DNA from: Hippopus hippopus
Taxonomy: Eukaryota; Mollusca; Bivalvia; Cardiida; Cardiidae
Length of the DNA stretch: 64,000 nt
Reading direction: 5' to 3'
Assembly (NCBI GenBank): GCA_946811185.2
Contig: OX328111.1
Location: forward strand, 40,288,388 to 40,352,387
The notes beneath the pieces were generated by a model. That model saw only the letters and a program-made list of their open reading frames with translations. It had not been told where the DNA came from and made no database searches. Below are positions 23,901 to 35,900 of the stretch, piece by piece. Numbering within the stretch: position 1 is the first letter of the stretch; each line of letters opens with the position of its first letter. The translations under genes and the position numbers were made by a program.

Positions 23901-26900
23901 AGATGCATTAAACCTCCTTTTCACATAGCATGGCTCAAATTTCATATAAAGCCATATATTCTACACACAACGACCACCTGCGACTGTGATCCATAACGTC
24001 AACGGTAACAAGTACGCCAATACCAGGTGCAGAATTTAACTCTTACCAAACGACAAAATTTTAGAAAGCATTTGCAGACGACATTTTACATGTGACTCAG
24101 ATGATGGAACTTCCCTGTGATTAGGTAGAAGACATTGTGGGAAAAGGAGAAAATGCTGTTTATTGGTATATTCTTCTTTTCCCACATTTTTTTTTCAATG
24201 GCCTCTTTCTCAGGGTCGTTAAAATTTGGGATATTGTGGTAAAAGGTTAATCGCCAGTGGCGATTTTAGCGGACAATAAAGCTATCCTACCGATACAAAT
24301 TTGAAAAGTTGTATGAATTTTATTGTTTTTTCCTAGGATGAGAATTGGAGCATCTGCCGCTGATAAAGTATTTCAAGTACTAAAGATTAGACGTTGAATT
24401 CCGTGACTTCTTTGGTGATAAAATACTGGGTTTTTTTTTTTTTTCACATCACAGGCAACCTAAAAGTAGTCAGTCCTCAGCTGATGGTGGTGATGAGTGA
24501 GTGAGTGAGTGAGTGCATGGGTAGGCAGGCGGGTGAGTGAGTGAGTGGGTGATGATTGAGTGAGTGAGTGAACCAGGGAGGGAGGGAGAGAGCGAGGAAG
24601 CGAGCGAGCGAGCGAGCTAGCGAACGAACGAACGAACGAATGAATGAATCCAGCCAATGATAAAAATAGAATTATCGTGATTTGGAAGTTTTTTTAGCGG
24701 GAAAAAATACCATATCAGACATTGTAGATCTAAGATTGGACTCTTGTTAGAGGCACGTTTTTTTTAAACCTTTATCAAACTATCCCTAGTTTCAATGATC
24801 TAGAGGAAGGAAGCCTCTGTAAACACTGTGGAAAACATTGTGAATGTTTTATACTCGTTCACAGCCAAAATACATGAGCCATGCTCTGGCAAAAGGGGAC
24901 TTAATGAATCTCTGTGATTCATAATACCAAGCAAGTCATCACATACTTATGGATCCATAATGTCCACTTTTTGTAAAAAACGACTTAATCACGAGGTAGA
25001 CTGGTCCTTGGACATACCGAAAATTGACAAATAGCGAAAAGTTTCGGCCCATGTCAGCCTGCGCGGACTGCGCAGGCTGACCTGGGTCGATACTTTTCGC
25101 AGATGCATTAAGCCCCCTTTTTACAGAGCATGGCTCACATATTTTCTGGCATATTCAAATTGTCGTCCGTAGATGCTTTTATTTTGCAAAATTGTAAAAT
25201 TTTATCTTTCGGTAAAGATATAATTTGCTGCTGATGAATCAAACAGTTCTTGTAGTTGTATCTTTATATTTCACACAGGTGATAGACGGCGGAGATTTTA
25301 AAATTTCGGCTTTTCTTAGAAATCATTTATATCAACGAGACTATATAGACGCCGTATTCTTTCAACCCGACGGAACGCTGATGCACGAGGCAAAAGTTGG
25401 CGGTAAACCTGCATGAAAAATATATAATGATACAGTATGTACAGTTAAAGGCCATGAATATCTCATCAGTCAGAATCCCCATTGACTTACATGTATTTTC
25501 AGCTTTACCTTTTGATCTATTGTGGCCTAAATATGAAACTATCTTTATAAAACTTATTTGAGAATAAAGCAAAATTGATTGAAGATTGAAATATGTATTT
25601 TCAGAATCGAACCAATGTACTGTGATATAAATGCAGCTATGAAAAAAGTTCGACATATTACGTCTATAGCGAGAGCGTCAAAATTTAGCAAAAAAAAAAC
25701 ACCACTGGAGTTTAAAGAACTGCAGTTTAGATGTCAGGTGACCAACACTACTAGCATATTGATCAGCGGAAATAGCTCCAGTAACATCACTTCCTACCAT
25801 TAAAGTTTCCCTAATGATCGCATAATCAGAAGCAGCGTAATTAATCTATTTGCACAGTGAAAAATGCATGTAAGTCCATGGGAATTCGGAATTAAAAGAA
25901 ATATTTATGGCCTCGAACTGTATATGTCTTGTGAGCATGTACGCTTTTACATCATTGCAGTTTGGACAATTTTTCGTATTAACCTATATAGCATGGCTGG
26001 ACTTCAGTATTTTTATTTATGCTTCATCGTTTTGACAGACTCTTTTGTCATGTCACCACTATTACTAGTACCACTGCTTCTACAACAACAACAACAACTA
26101 CTACTACTATTTCTCGCTAGATGAAAAATAAATCTTAAGACAAAAGCTCAAGGGACCTGGCAACTTTTTACCTAGATTTAAAATTCATTCTGTCAGTGAC
26201 TAACACTTGGACCAACTGTACGGTAACAGATTGTCATAAAGCTTCACAATAATTGACCAATAGCAAAAAGAATCCACTCATGTCAGCCCGCACGGACTGC
26301 GCAGGCTGACGTGGGTCGATACTTTTTGTAGATGCATTAAGGCCCTTTTTCACAGGCATGGCTCATATACTGTAGTATTAAATAGAGCAAGTCCGCGATT
26401 TTTTAGAACATGCCATGATCCTTTGTACTACATCTTGATACTTGTAGTTTGGGAACTAGCCTGGAAGCACTTCTGCTGATTGCTTATTCAAGTGTAGTCC
26501 ATTTGGTGTCCATAAAAACTAACGTTTTGATTAAATAGATTCAAATGGAACAACTTCCTCCATATTTCTTTGTTGCAATGTTGATTATTTACAAAACAAC
26601 ATGCAGAAATCAAATTTTTCACAACTTTTCATTTCCAATTTCGTGCTTTTTGCCATTTAACTCTATAGTTATATTTTAACATTTTTTGGTCTTAGCCACA
26701 GAGGAGTTTTTGTAGTAATTTCATTCATATTTAGGTTCAGTAGTAACTGATGTACACAAGTAGCATAACAATAGAAACAAATATGTTAATTTCATGTTTT
26801 ACAATGACCCCAAGGCCATAGAAATTGAATCGAGTACATGTATATAGATACCTTTGTAAATTCATTTACTCCGTGAAAAGGTATCAATTTCATTAAACTA

Positions 26901-29900
26901 GTAAATGTTACACCTATATTTAAAAAGGGTGATCCGTCTAACTATCGACCGATTTCTCTGCTTAGTTGTCTTTGTAAATTATTCGAAAGATGTGTCCACA
27001 AATATTTTTACAACTACCTGAATGACAACAAACTTTTAACAAATTTCCAGTCCGGATTTATCAAAGGTGACTCGACCACTAACAAGTCAACTTTCATCTA
27101 TGATGACATAAGCCGAGCTTTGGACGAAGGACTTGAGGTCCCCGCCGTGTTTTGCGACATCTCTAAAGGGTTTGATCGAGTGTGGCACAGAGGTCTTCTC
27201 CACAAACTGTCCTCGCTTTGTATCTGTGGACCTCTCCTTCAGTGGTTTTCTTCTTACTTAACATTACGGAAACAACGTGTTGTTTGCTCAACTGTTTCGT
27301 CAACTTGGTCTGTTGTCCATACTGGTGTCCCCCAGGGCTCCATTCTTTGGCCTTTATTATTCCTAGCATACATAAACGATATAGTGTCTCAAATCAACAC
27401 TAATGTTCGTCTAATTGTGGAAACACCTGATCAGGCGGCGATAGCTCTTAACACACACCTTAAAGCTATTCATTGCTGGTCTAAAACCTGGCTAGTTCAA
27501 GTTCTTTTAATCCTTCTAAAACGAAGTCTGTTATATTCTCAAGGAAACGAAAGAAACCAGAACACCCTTCCCTTTACATGAATAACGTGGCTATCGAAAA
27601 TGTATCGTCACATACGCATCTTGGTGTCACTTTTTCTGAAGACCTAAATTGTTCATCCCATTTACCTTTTATACCTGAAAAAGGTTGGCAAAGAATTGGA
27701 ATGATGAAAACTTTCAAACACTTCTTAAACAGGTCTAGCCTCGAACGAATGTACTTCTCTTTTATTCGACCTCTTTTAGCATAGTCGGATGTTGTCTGGG
27801 ATAACTGCACAGAAACCCTTAAAAATGGCATTGAGGCAGTACAAAACGAAGCTGCTAGAATTGTTACTGGTGCTACTAAATATTACAACATCTAGAAACT
27901 CCTATACGATCTAAAGTGGGAAACACTTGTAGCAAGAAGACGTAACCACAGACTCATTTTGCTCAACAAAATGTTAAACGGTCTATCGCCCGCGTACCTG
28001 TCAAACCTTATCCCTGGTCGTGATCAAACCGATCGTGGAAGATATAACCTAAGGAGTATCAGGTGTGTAAACGCCAGAACCCAATCTTACGACTCCTCCT
28101 TTTTACCACGTACAATTCGGGAATGGAATACCTTGCCACAAAGTACAAGAAATGCTCAAAACTTATTGCAATTTAAATCAATATTAAACAGCACCTTTCA
28201 AAAATCATCTCCTTTGCTAAACTTTGGGACACGCAAGGGACAGACCTTACATGCACGCTTACGGTTAGGATGTAGTTCTCTTAACCACGATCTACACAGA
28301 CGATCTCTAAACGATTCACCGTTATGACTGTTCTTGTGGCCAAATCGAAGCTGTTGATCACTACCTTCTTCATTGTCCCAAGTATCATCAGCTACGTACT
28401 CAAATTTTACATGATATCCCTTGTCTGCTTATCACCTCCAACCTTTTAAATGGAAACACCTTACGTTCGAACAAAATAAATGCATATTTGCTCGTGCCCA
28501 GCGCTTCATCAAAGCATGAAAAAGATTTTCTTAGTAGGCTGGGTGTCCGGAGCCAGTCGTCGTCTCAATCTCCATTGCCATGATCAAACATCAGAAATCC
28601 AACCATATAATTATAACGTTTTGTGCTCTCCCAAGTTACGGGAGAAGAAAACAGGAAGTGGTTATGATTTTTACACTCTTTTTTTTTTTCTATTTTGGGC
28701 AAGATACAATACATGTATGTTCTTCTTTTTAAAGCCATGGCATCTGAACGCGTGGTATTCTTGAATAAGTATAAAAAAAACCTTTAGGAGAGGTATTATT
28801 ATAAGTTTTTCATAGCTTGTTTTCCAATCCTATATGTCAACTGTTGCAACTTGTCATACCATGTATCAATTTTCTTTTTAATTTTACATGTTTATTTGTA
28901 TCTGTCTGAATAAATAAATAAAGTTTAAACTAATTTCCTTAATCTTCCTAACCGAACAGATGTGATATAAACGATTTAAAGAACTGATAATATCATTCCC
29001 AAAAGAAAAAAAAAAGAAGGTATACCTCTTCAGGTCAATTTCCGGTTTTTTTTTAAGGAATGTTTCTTGAAAGTGGCTGTATTCAAATAATTGAAATGTG
29101 TATGTGTAAGGATAAATTATTTTGAACCTAATTTTCACTATGCTTGGCCTCATATGTAGTTCTTTTTTTTCTCAAATTGACAGTGAAATAGCATGCTGTT
29201 CCATTTGTTGCACTCTCTCCACCATTTTCAGATGTCAAAATTAACACTGAGTTTAGTGGACAATTCATTAAACTATAGTTTTAAAGTCTTAAAGTATTTT
29301 TTCTCTCGTGGTTTTTGTAAAATGATTACATAGGTACAAAGAAATTTCCAAAAAGAAAATTTAGAAAGATGATTTTGAGCCAAACGTTAGTTTTTATACG
29401 GACCAAATGGACTATAATGAGAACTGCTGCAGTTAAGGGGTAAATCCTTCAGACACATGTATACTCGTACATGGTAAATTATTGTTCAATAAGTGCACGT
29501 CATTAACTTCATCATCTAACTGAATTTGAATGTTGGAGTGAATTGTCCGTCAAAGTAATGCATGAAATACATATAACTGAGCTGCGATCTGGTAAATGAG
29601 GGTTTAACCCTTATCCTGCTAAATAACTAAAATTAAATTTTTAATTTGATATTAATAACCCAGATATTGCTGTTTCAAAGTTATGTTTTGGGGAATGATA
29701 TCTCCTTATCGGACAGTGTAGATTAAAGATCAGACTGCACGTTCTGTGCAGTCTGATCTTGATCTACACTGTCCGCAAAAGGTCAGCGGCCAAATGGTTA
29801 ATACATTTCCATGATACATGATACCAAGCGAGTCATCACTTCATTATGGATCCATAAAAATCCATTTTGTTTAACAACCAACTGAATCATGAGGTGCACT

Positions 29901-32900
29901 GGGCCTTTGACATGCAGAAATTTTTACAAAAAGCAAAAAGTTTCGACTCAGGGCAGCCTGTGCGGACTGCCCAGGCTGACCTAAGTCGATTCTTTTTGCA
30001 GATGCATTAAGACCCACTTTTCAGAGAGCATGGCTCAATTAATCTTGGACTTACTTGCAGGTAGGTATCCTGTTTCAAAAGAGTAGATTTATTTTTGTTT
30101 TTCATTAAGATCTCTGCTGGTGGTACTCATGAGAATGGTCTCCTCGAGACAATTGAAATGAGTACCAGTGACATAGGTTTTAGCGATGGAATAAGGTATT
30201 TAGACTTAATTACCTCCCTCTGATGCATGTGAGAAAAGTAGTCAGTGACTTTGGAAAAAAAGTTGTGTCAGTACTGGTGTGAGAAAGCCAGGAAACACAT
30301 GGGTGCGTCACTGACCGCCTTTATATGACTTAAGCTGTTAAAATTGCGTTAAATTCCAATACAACCAACCAGCTTAATTACCTCCCTCTAGTCTGGATTT
30401 CCACAGGTCTGGAGGTCCAGTGTTCTGCCAAGAAATGTTCAACGAGGGAACAGTGGTCCAATAAAGTTGCAGTTTAACCGTTTGTATAATATGTGAGAAA
30501 AATGCTGTCAGATACTCAAATAAATTTCAATGTGACACGCCCATCCTTTTTAGTTCACCTGAGCACGAAGTGCTCAAGGTGAGCTTTTGTGATCGCCCAA
30601 TGTCCGTCGTTAGTCGTGCGTCGTCCGTCGTGCGTCGTGTGTCGTCGACAATTTCTTTAAACATCTTCTCCTCCTAAACCACTGGGCCATTCTTGATGAA
30701 ACTTGGCAGGGATGTTTCTTGGGTGAAGTTCAACCAAAGTTATTCAAGAGATTGAATTCCACCCATAACTCTGGTTGCCATGGCAACCAAAAGGAAAAAA
30801 ATAGCAAAATCTTTGAAAATCTTCTCCTCTGAAACTAGAAGGCGTAGAGCTTTGATATTTGGTATGTAGCATCTCCTAGTGGACCTTTACCAAGTTTGTT
30901 CATATGATGTTCCTGGGGTCAAAACTGGGTCACAAGTTCGAACATAGGAACAAAGAAGGAAAACTTTAAAATTCTTCTTCTCTGAAACTGGAAGGTATAG
31001 AGCTTTGATATTTGGTATGTAGCATCTCCTAGTGGACCTCTACCAAGTTTGTTCATATGATGCCCCTGGGGTCAAAACTGGCCCCGCCCCGGGGGTCACA
31101 AGTTCGAACATAGGAACAAAGAAGGAAAACTTTAAAATTCTTCTTCTCTGAGACTGGAAGGCATAGAGCTTTGATATTTGGTATGTAACATCTGCTAGTG
31201 GACCTCTACCAAGTTTGTTCATATGATGCCCCTGGGGTCAAAACTGGCCCCGCCCCGGCGGTCACAAGTTCGAACATAGGAACAAAGAAGGAAAACTTTA
31301 AAATTCTTCTTCTCTGAAACTGGAAGGCATAGAGCTTTGATATTTGGTTTGTAGCATCTCCCAGTGGACCTTTACCAAGTTTGTTCATATGATGCCCCTG
31401 GGGTCAAAACTGGCCCCGCCCCAGGGATCACAAGTTCGAACATAGGAACAAAAAAGGGAAAATTTTAAAATTCTTCTTCTTTGAAACTGGAAGGCCCAGA
31501 GCTTTGATATTTGGTATGTAGCATCTCCTAGTGGGCCTCTACCAAGTTTGTTTATACCATGTACCTGGGGTGAAAACTGGCCCCGCCCCGGGTGTCACAA
31601 GTTTAAACATAGGAACAAAGTAGGAAAACTTTAAAATTCTTCTTCTCTGAAACTGGTAGGCATAGAGCTTTGATATTTGGTATGTAGCATCTCCTAGTGG
31701 ACCTCTACTAAGTTTGTTCATACGCTGCCCCTGGGGTCAAAACTGGCCCCGCCCCGTGGGTCACAAGTTCGAACAAAGGAAGAAAGAAGGAAAATTTTAA
31801 AATTCTTCTTCTCTAAAACTGGAAGGTGTAGAGCTTTGATATTTGGTATGTAGCATCTCCCAGTGGACCTTTACCAAGTTTGTTCATATGATGCCCCTGG
31901 GGTCAAAACTGGCCCCGCCCCAGGGGTCACAAGTTTGAATATAAGAACAAAAAAGGGAAAACTTTAAAATTCTTCTTCTGTGAAACTGGAAGGCCCAGAG
32001 CTTTGATATTTGGTATGTAGTGAACCTGTTTTAAGTTTGTTAGCCCACCTGAGCACAACATGTTCATTGAGTTCAAAATTTGGTCACCTGGGGTCATAAA
32101 GTAGGTCACTAGGTCAAATTAAAGAAATACATTGTGGGCACTCTAGAGGCTACATTTATTGCTCAAATGACCTGAAATTTGGTCAGAATGTTTGTCTTGA
32201 TGAAATCTCGGATGAGTTTGGATTTGGGTCACCTGGGATCATAAACTAGGTCACTAGGTCAAATTAAAAAAATACCATGTGGGCACTCTAGAGGCCACAT
32301 TTTTTGCTCAATTGACTTGAAAATTGGTCAGAATGTTTGTCTTTATAAAATATAACATGAGTCTGATTTTGGGTCAAATGGGATCATAAACTTGGTCACT
32401 AGGTCAAATTGAAGAAATACCTCTAGGGCACTCTAGAGGCCACATTTATTGTTCAATTGATTTGAAAATTGGTTAAAATGTTTCTCTTGATGAAAACTAA
32501 GATGAGTTCAAAATTGGGTCACATGGGGTCATAATCTAGGTCACTAGGTCAAATTAAAGAAATACCTTAAGGGCACTCTAGAGACCACATTCCTTGCCCA
32601 ATTGACTTGAAAATTGGTCAGAATGTTTGTCTTGATAAAATCTCACATGAATCCGAGTTTGGGTCAACTCAGGTCATAAACTAGGTCACTAGGTCAAATT
32701 AAAGAAATACCTTTAGGGCACTCTAGAGGCCACATTTTTTGCTCCATTGACTTGAAAATTGGTCAGAATATTTGTCTTGATCAAATCTTACATGAGTCTG
32801 AATTTGGGTCAACTTAGGTTATAAACTAGGTCACTAGGTCAAATTAAAGAAATACCTTTAGGGCACTCTTGCATTACCTGCCCTTTGCAATTATTATACC

Positions 32901-35900
32901 TCCTTGACAACTGGCGGTGAGACGGGCATATCTTGTGACAATTTGCTGCTCTTGTTTCATTATCATTTGGCTTTGAACCTCGATATTTGGTATTTATCTT
33001 TATTTTAGACCTTTACTGCTTAGTACTCAGGTGAGCGATATAGGACCATCATGGTCCTCTTGTTTAAATTATGATTTTCTAAATCAATCAGCAGTTTCTA
33101 CTTCAGCCGTCTTCGCTAGCCAACCGTGGCGATCACTACGTTACTTTCTATTCAGAGCAACAAAGCGATGGTCATCCATGGTTAGCGAAGATGTACTACG
33201 GCAGAACACTGCGATTCTGACTTGTTCAACGTACCATTGTTATTATTTCCTGTTGAAGGTGTTGAGAGGAGGAAACGTGGACCTTTCATTGAAACTGCGA
33301 AATGCAGCTCAATATGGGAAAATCTTGAAGCAAACTGAAATTGATATTAGAGGAGGTTTTGGGTATGAATGTGAAGAAACCGGTAAATATGTCGACATGA
33401 ACAAAGAAACTCCTATGCCCAAAGGACCAGAAGCTGCCAAATATAAAATATTCGGGGGTCAAATTGAAAACAAATTTAAATTATACTATCTAACCCTTAA
33501 CCTGCCATGTGAGTTGAATGAAACTTTTAAGCCGATAGTAAAATCCCAAATATTGTAATTTAAAGTTATATTTAGGAGAAAAACATCTCATTATTAGACA
33601 GTGTAGATCCAAGATCAGACTGCACGTTCTTGAGTTGGCCCTTAGCAGTCTAAGGGTTGAAAGAACGGATCTCATTGTGAGTGATGAATGTGTTACAGTG
33701 GAATCTGTAGATGGTACAGTTGCCGGCAGAAAAATGTAATTGTAAAACTAAAACAAAAGTTGTTGACTGTTGTTCTAGATTTACAATACATTTTTATGCC
33801 GAGGACTGGAATTTTGACAGACTGTACTGTAATACATGATCAGACTTATAATAAAGTCCATACTTCTAAATTGTATGAATCAAGTTTGACTGTATTTTGA
33901 CTCCCGAATAGTTTACTTTTGGCCGTCAAGGTGCATTTAATGAAGGTATCCGAATACATGAATAAAATGGCCTTTTCTTAAACTTTTTGGACTTTTTAAT
34001 GACAGTAATTCGATGATGTGATACATGTATATCATATCAATCCGTCTTTTATATGCTTAATTAATGTTATCTTCTTCGGCGTTTTTCACCAAATATCTCA
34101 AAATGAAAGAAAATATACAATTTGTCATCTTATTCATGTACAGCTACCTCAAATTCTCCCGGCAAACCTATCCACACCTTCTGTTTTGTTCCACTGTTCT
34201 AAACTCTTGACCAAACAACAAAATTCTAGACTTATCGAAATTGAAAGCATTTGCAGACAACAATAAATTTTTCTCAAAAGCTAGAATTTGCCTTTAAAAA
34301 GGTAGAAAAATTGTGGGAAGAGGAGAAAATGCTATTTACCAGCGTTGTCTCCTTTCCCAACAATGTTTTCAAAAGCCTTCTATTTGAGGGCTGCTGAAAC
34401 CTCGGGGTTGTTTGATAGAGTTCAACTACGCTTTGTTTCTTACAGCCGAAAACGAGACTCATCCTTGACCTTAGTCTGTATTGTAGTTCTGTATTGTAAA
34501 AGGACATGTCCTCCTTTCAACACTTTCAACTTTTTACCATGCAACAAAAATACAGACTTGTCCAAACTGAAATCATTCGCAGACGACAATTTCGATGTGG
34601 CCCAGGCTATGAAAATTGTCTTTGGTTTTGGAAGAAAATAAATACTGGCTATTGATTGGCTGTGGAAATTCTGCCTCGGTCAGTCAGATAGCCAGCCTTT
34701 GAGTTAATAAGCAGATCAATATTTAATGGTATTAAGTAGGAAGTACGAGTCATTATACGCGCGATTATAGCTCTCACTCGATAAACCTTTCATTATCAGT
34801 TTATATTATTGTTTATGTTTGGGATAACAGGTTTAAAATCACGTATAACTCTAATTTGATAACCTTTTCATTAAAAGTTTATTCAGTTGTTTGTTTTTGA
34901 GAATACAGGTTTAAAACAACGAACCGTGGCGAGATAATATAAACATTATCAAGCGAGTGTATAAATTATCTCGTCACGGTAGGCGATTTTAAACCTGTTA
35001 TCCCAAACACAAACAATAATATATAGAGGACAGTCAACTGGTTGTGTGTGTTATTAAAAATCTGTCACTAGAATGGGCTGTGATGCGGTTGAAAAAACGA
35101 GTCCAAAGGACGAGTTTTTTAAACGCATCAAACCCGATTCGAGTGACAGATTTTTAATATCACACACAACCAGTTGATTATCTTATTTATTATATTCCTA
35201 ATTCACCTTTTGTTATTCTAATAATTATCACGAATGGTACAATATGAGCAATATAGGAAAAAAGTAGTTCCGGCAAACATTCTAAAACTATATTATCAAT
35301 ATTCATATCACAATTATCATCATTAGTGGTGTTATTCACAGTGAAATCGTAGTAATTCACTGATAAGAATATAATAAAAAACTGATAATGAAAGGTCTAT
35401 CGAGTGAGAGCAATACCGTGACGAGATAATTTATAAACCCAACTCGATAATGTTTCTATTTCCATGTCAAGGTTCTTGGTTTTAATCATGTATTAAAAAA
35501 AAAACAAAAAACTCTAAACTGTTATTGACAGGTTTATTGAGTTACAGCTATACTTCTCATATGAATGCAAATTATCAAGGCATGTTTACTTTTCGGTTGA
35601 AAGGACCGATGAAGATACCCTGCACGGTGGCGTTTTTTTTTTTTTGGACTCATATTTGTTGCGCATAAATCAATAGATAAATTAAACCTTTATAGTTGTG
35701 ACCAGGCGGAAGTCGCTCTGTTATAGTTCAAACCTCTGCTATTGAACAGGTGCTGAAAGGAGGGGATACCATGATACAGATGCTATTATTAAAACCTGAT
35801 CGTAATGTACTTATTGATTCGGGCCAGACAACCAGGGCCGGATTTGAGCCCGATATACCTGAAACTGGTACCATAGTTATAGTACTCATTCACGTAAGAA

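Larger units (their letters stand above)
30550..33066 (+). mobile_element. Helentron-like element with two different tandem arrays
   Basis: Starts gttcacctgagcacgaagtg and ends ctcaggtgagcgatatagga followed by a ccatcatgg hairpin and cctcttgttt. The ends match the element at 57491-59400. The left ~1.2 kb (30.8-32.04 kb) is a ~166-bp unit repeated about seven times. The right ~0.8 kb (32.05-32.88 kb) is a 145-bp unit repeated six times. Subterminal inverted repeats plus a 3' hairpin followed by CTTG fit Helentron-type non-autonomous elements (including bivalve pearl-like repeats). The superfamily is inferred. It ends about 190 bp before exon 2b. Confidence 0.6.

Noticed and set aside
25579..25803. 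74-aa frame after ttttcag at about 25604 as an additional TMED exon
   Set aside because: No GOLD-like pattern, no phase-1 donor, and the exon set is complete without it.
31040..32109. Repeated 60-aa frames on the minus strand
   Set aside because: Produced by the ~166-bp tandem array; the periodicity of DNA explains them.
30830..32880. CRISPR array
   Set aside because: Units are directly abutting and diverged with no unique spacers; the genome is eukaryotic.
33031..33558. 175-aa frame as a separate gene
   Set aside because: Only 33259-33382 is supported, as TMED exon 2b with ag/gt borders; the rest is intron that happens to stay open.
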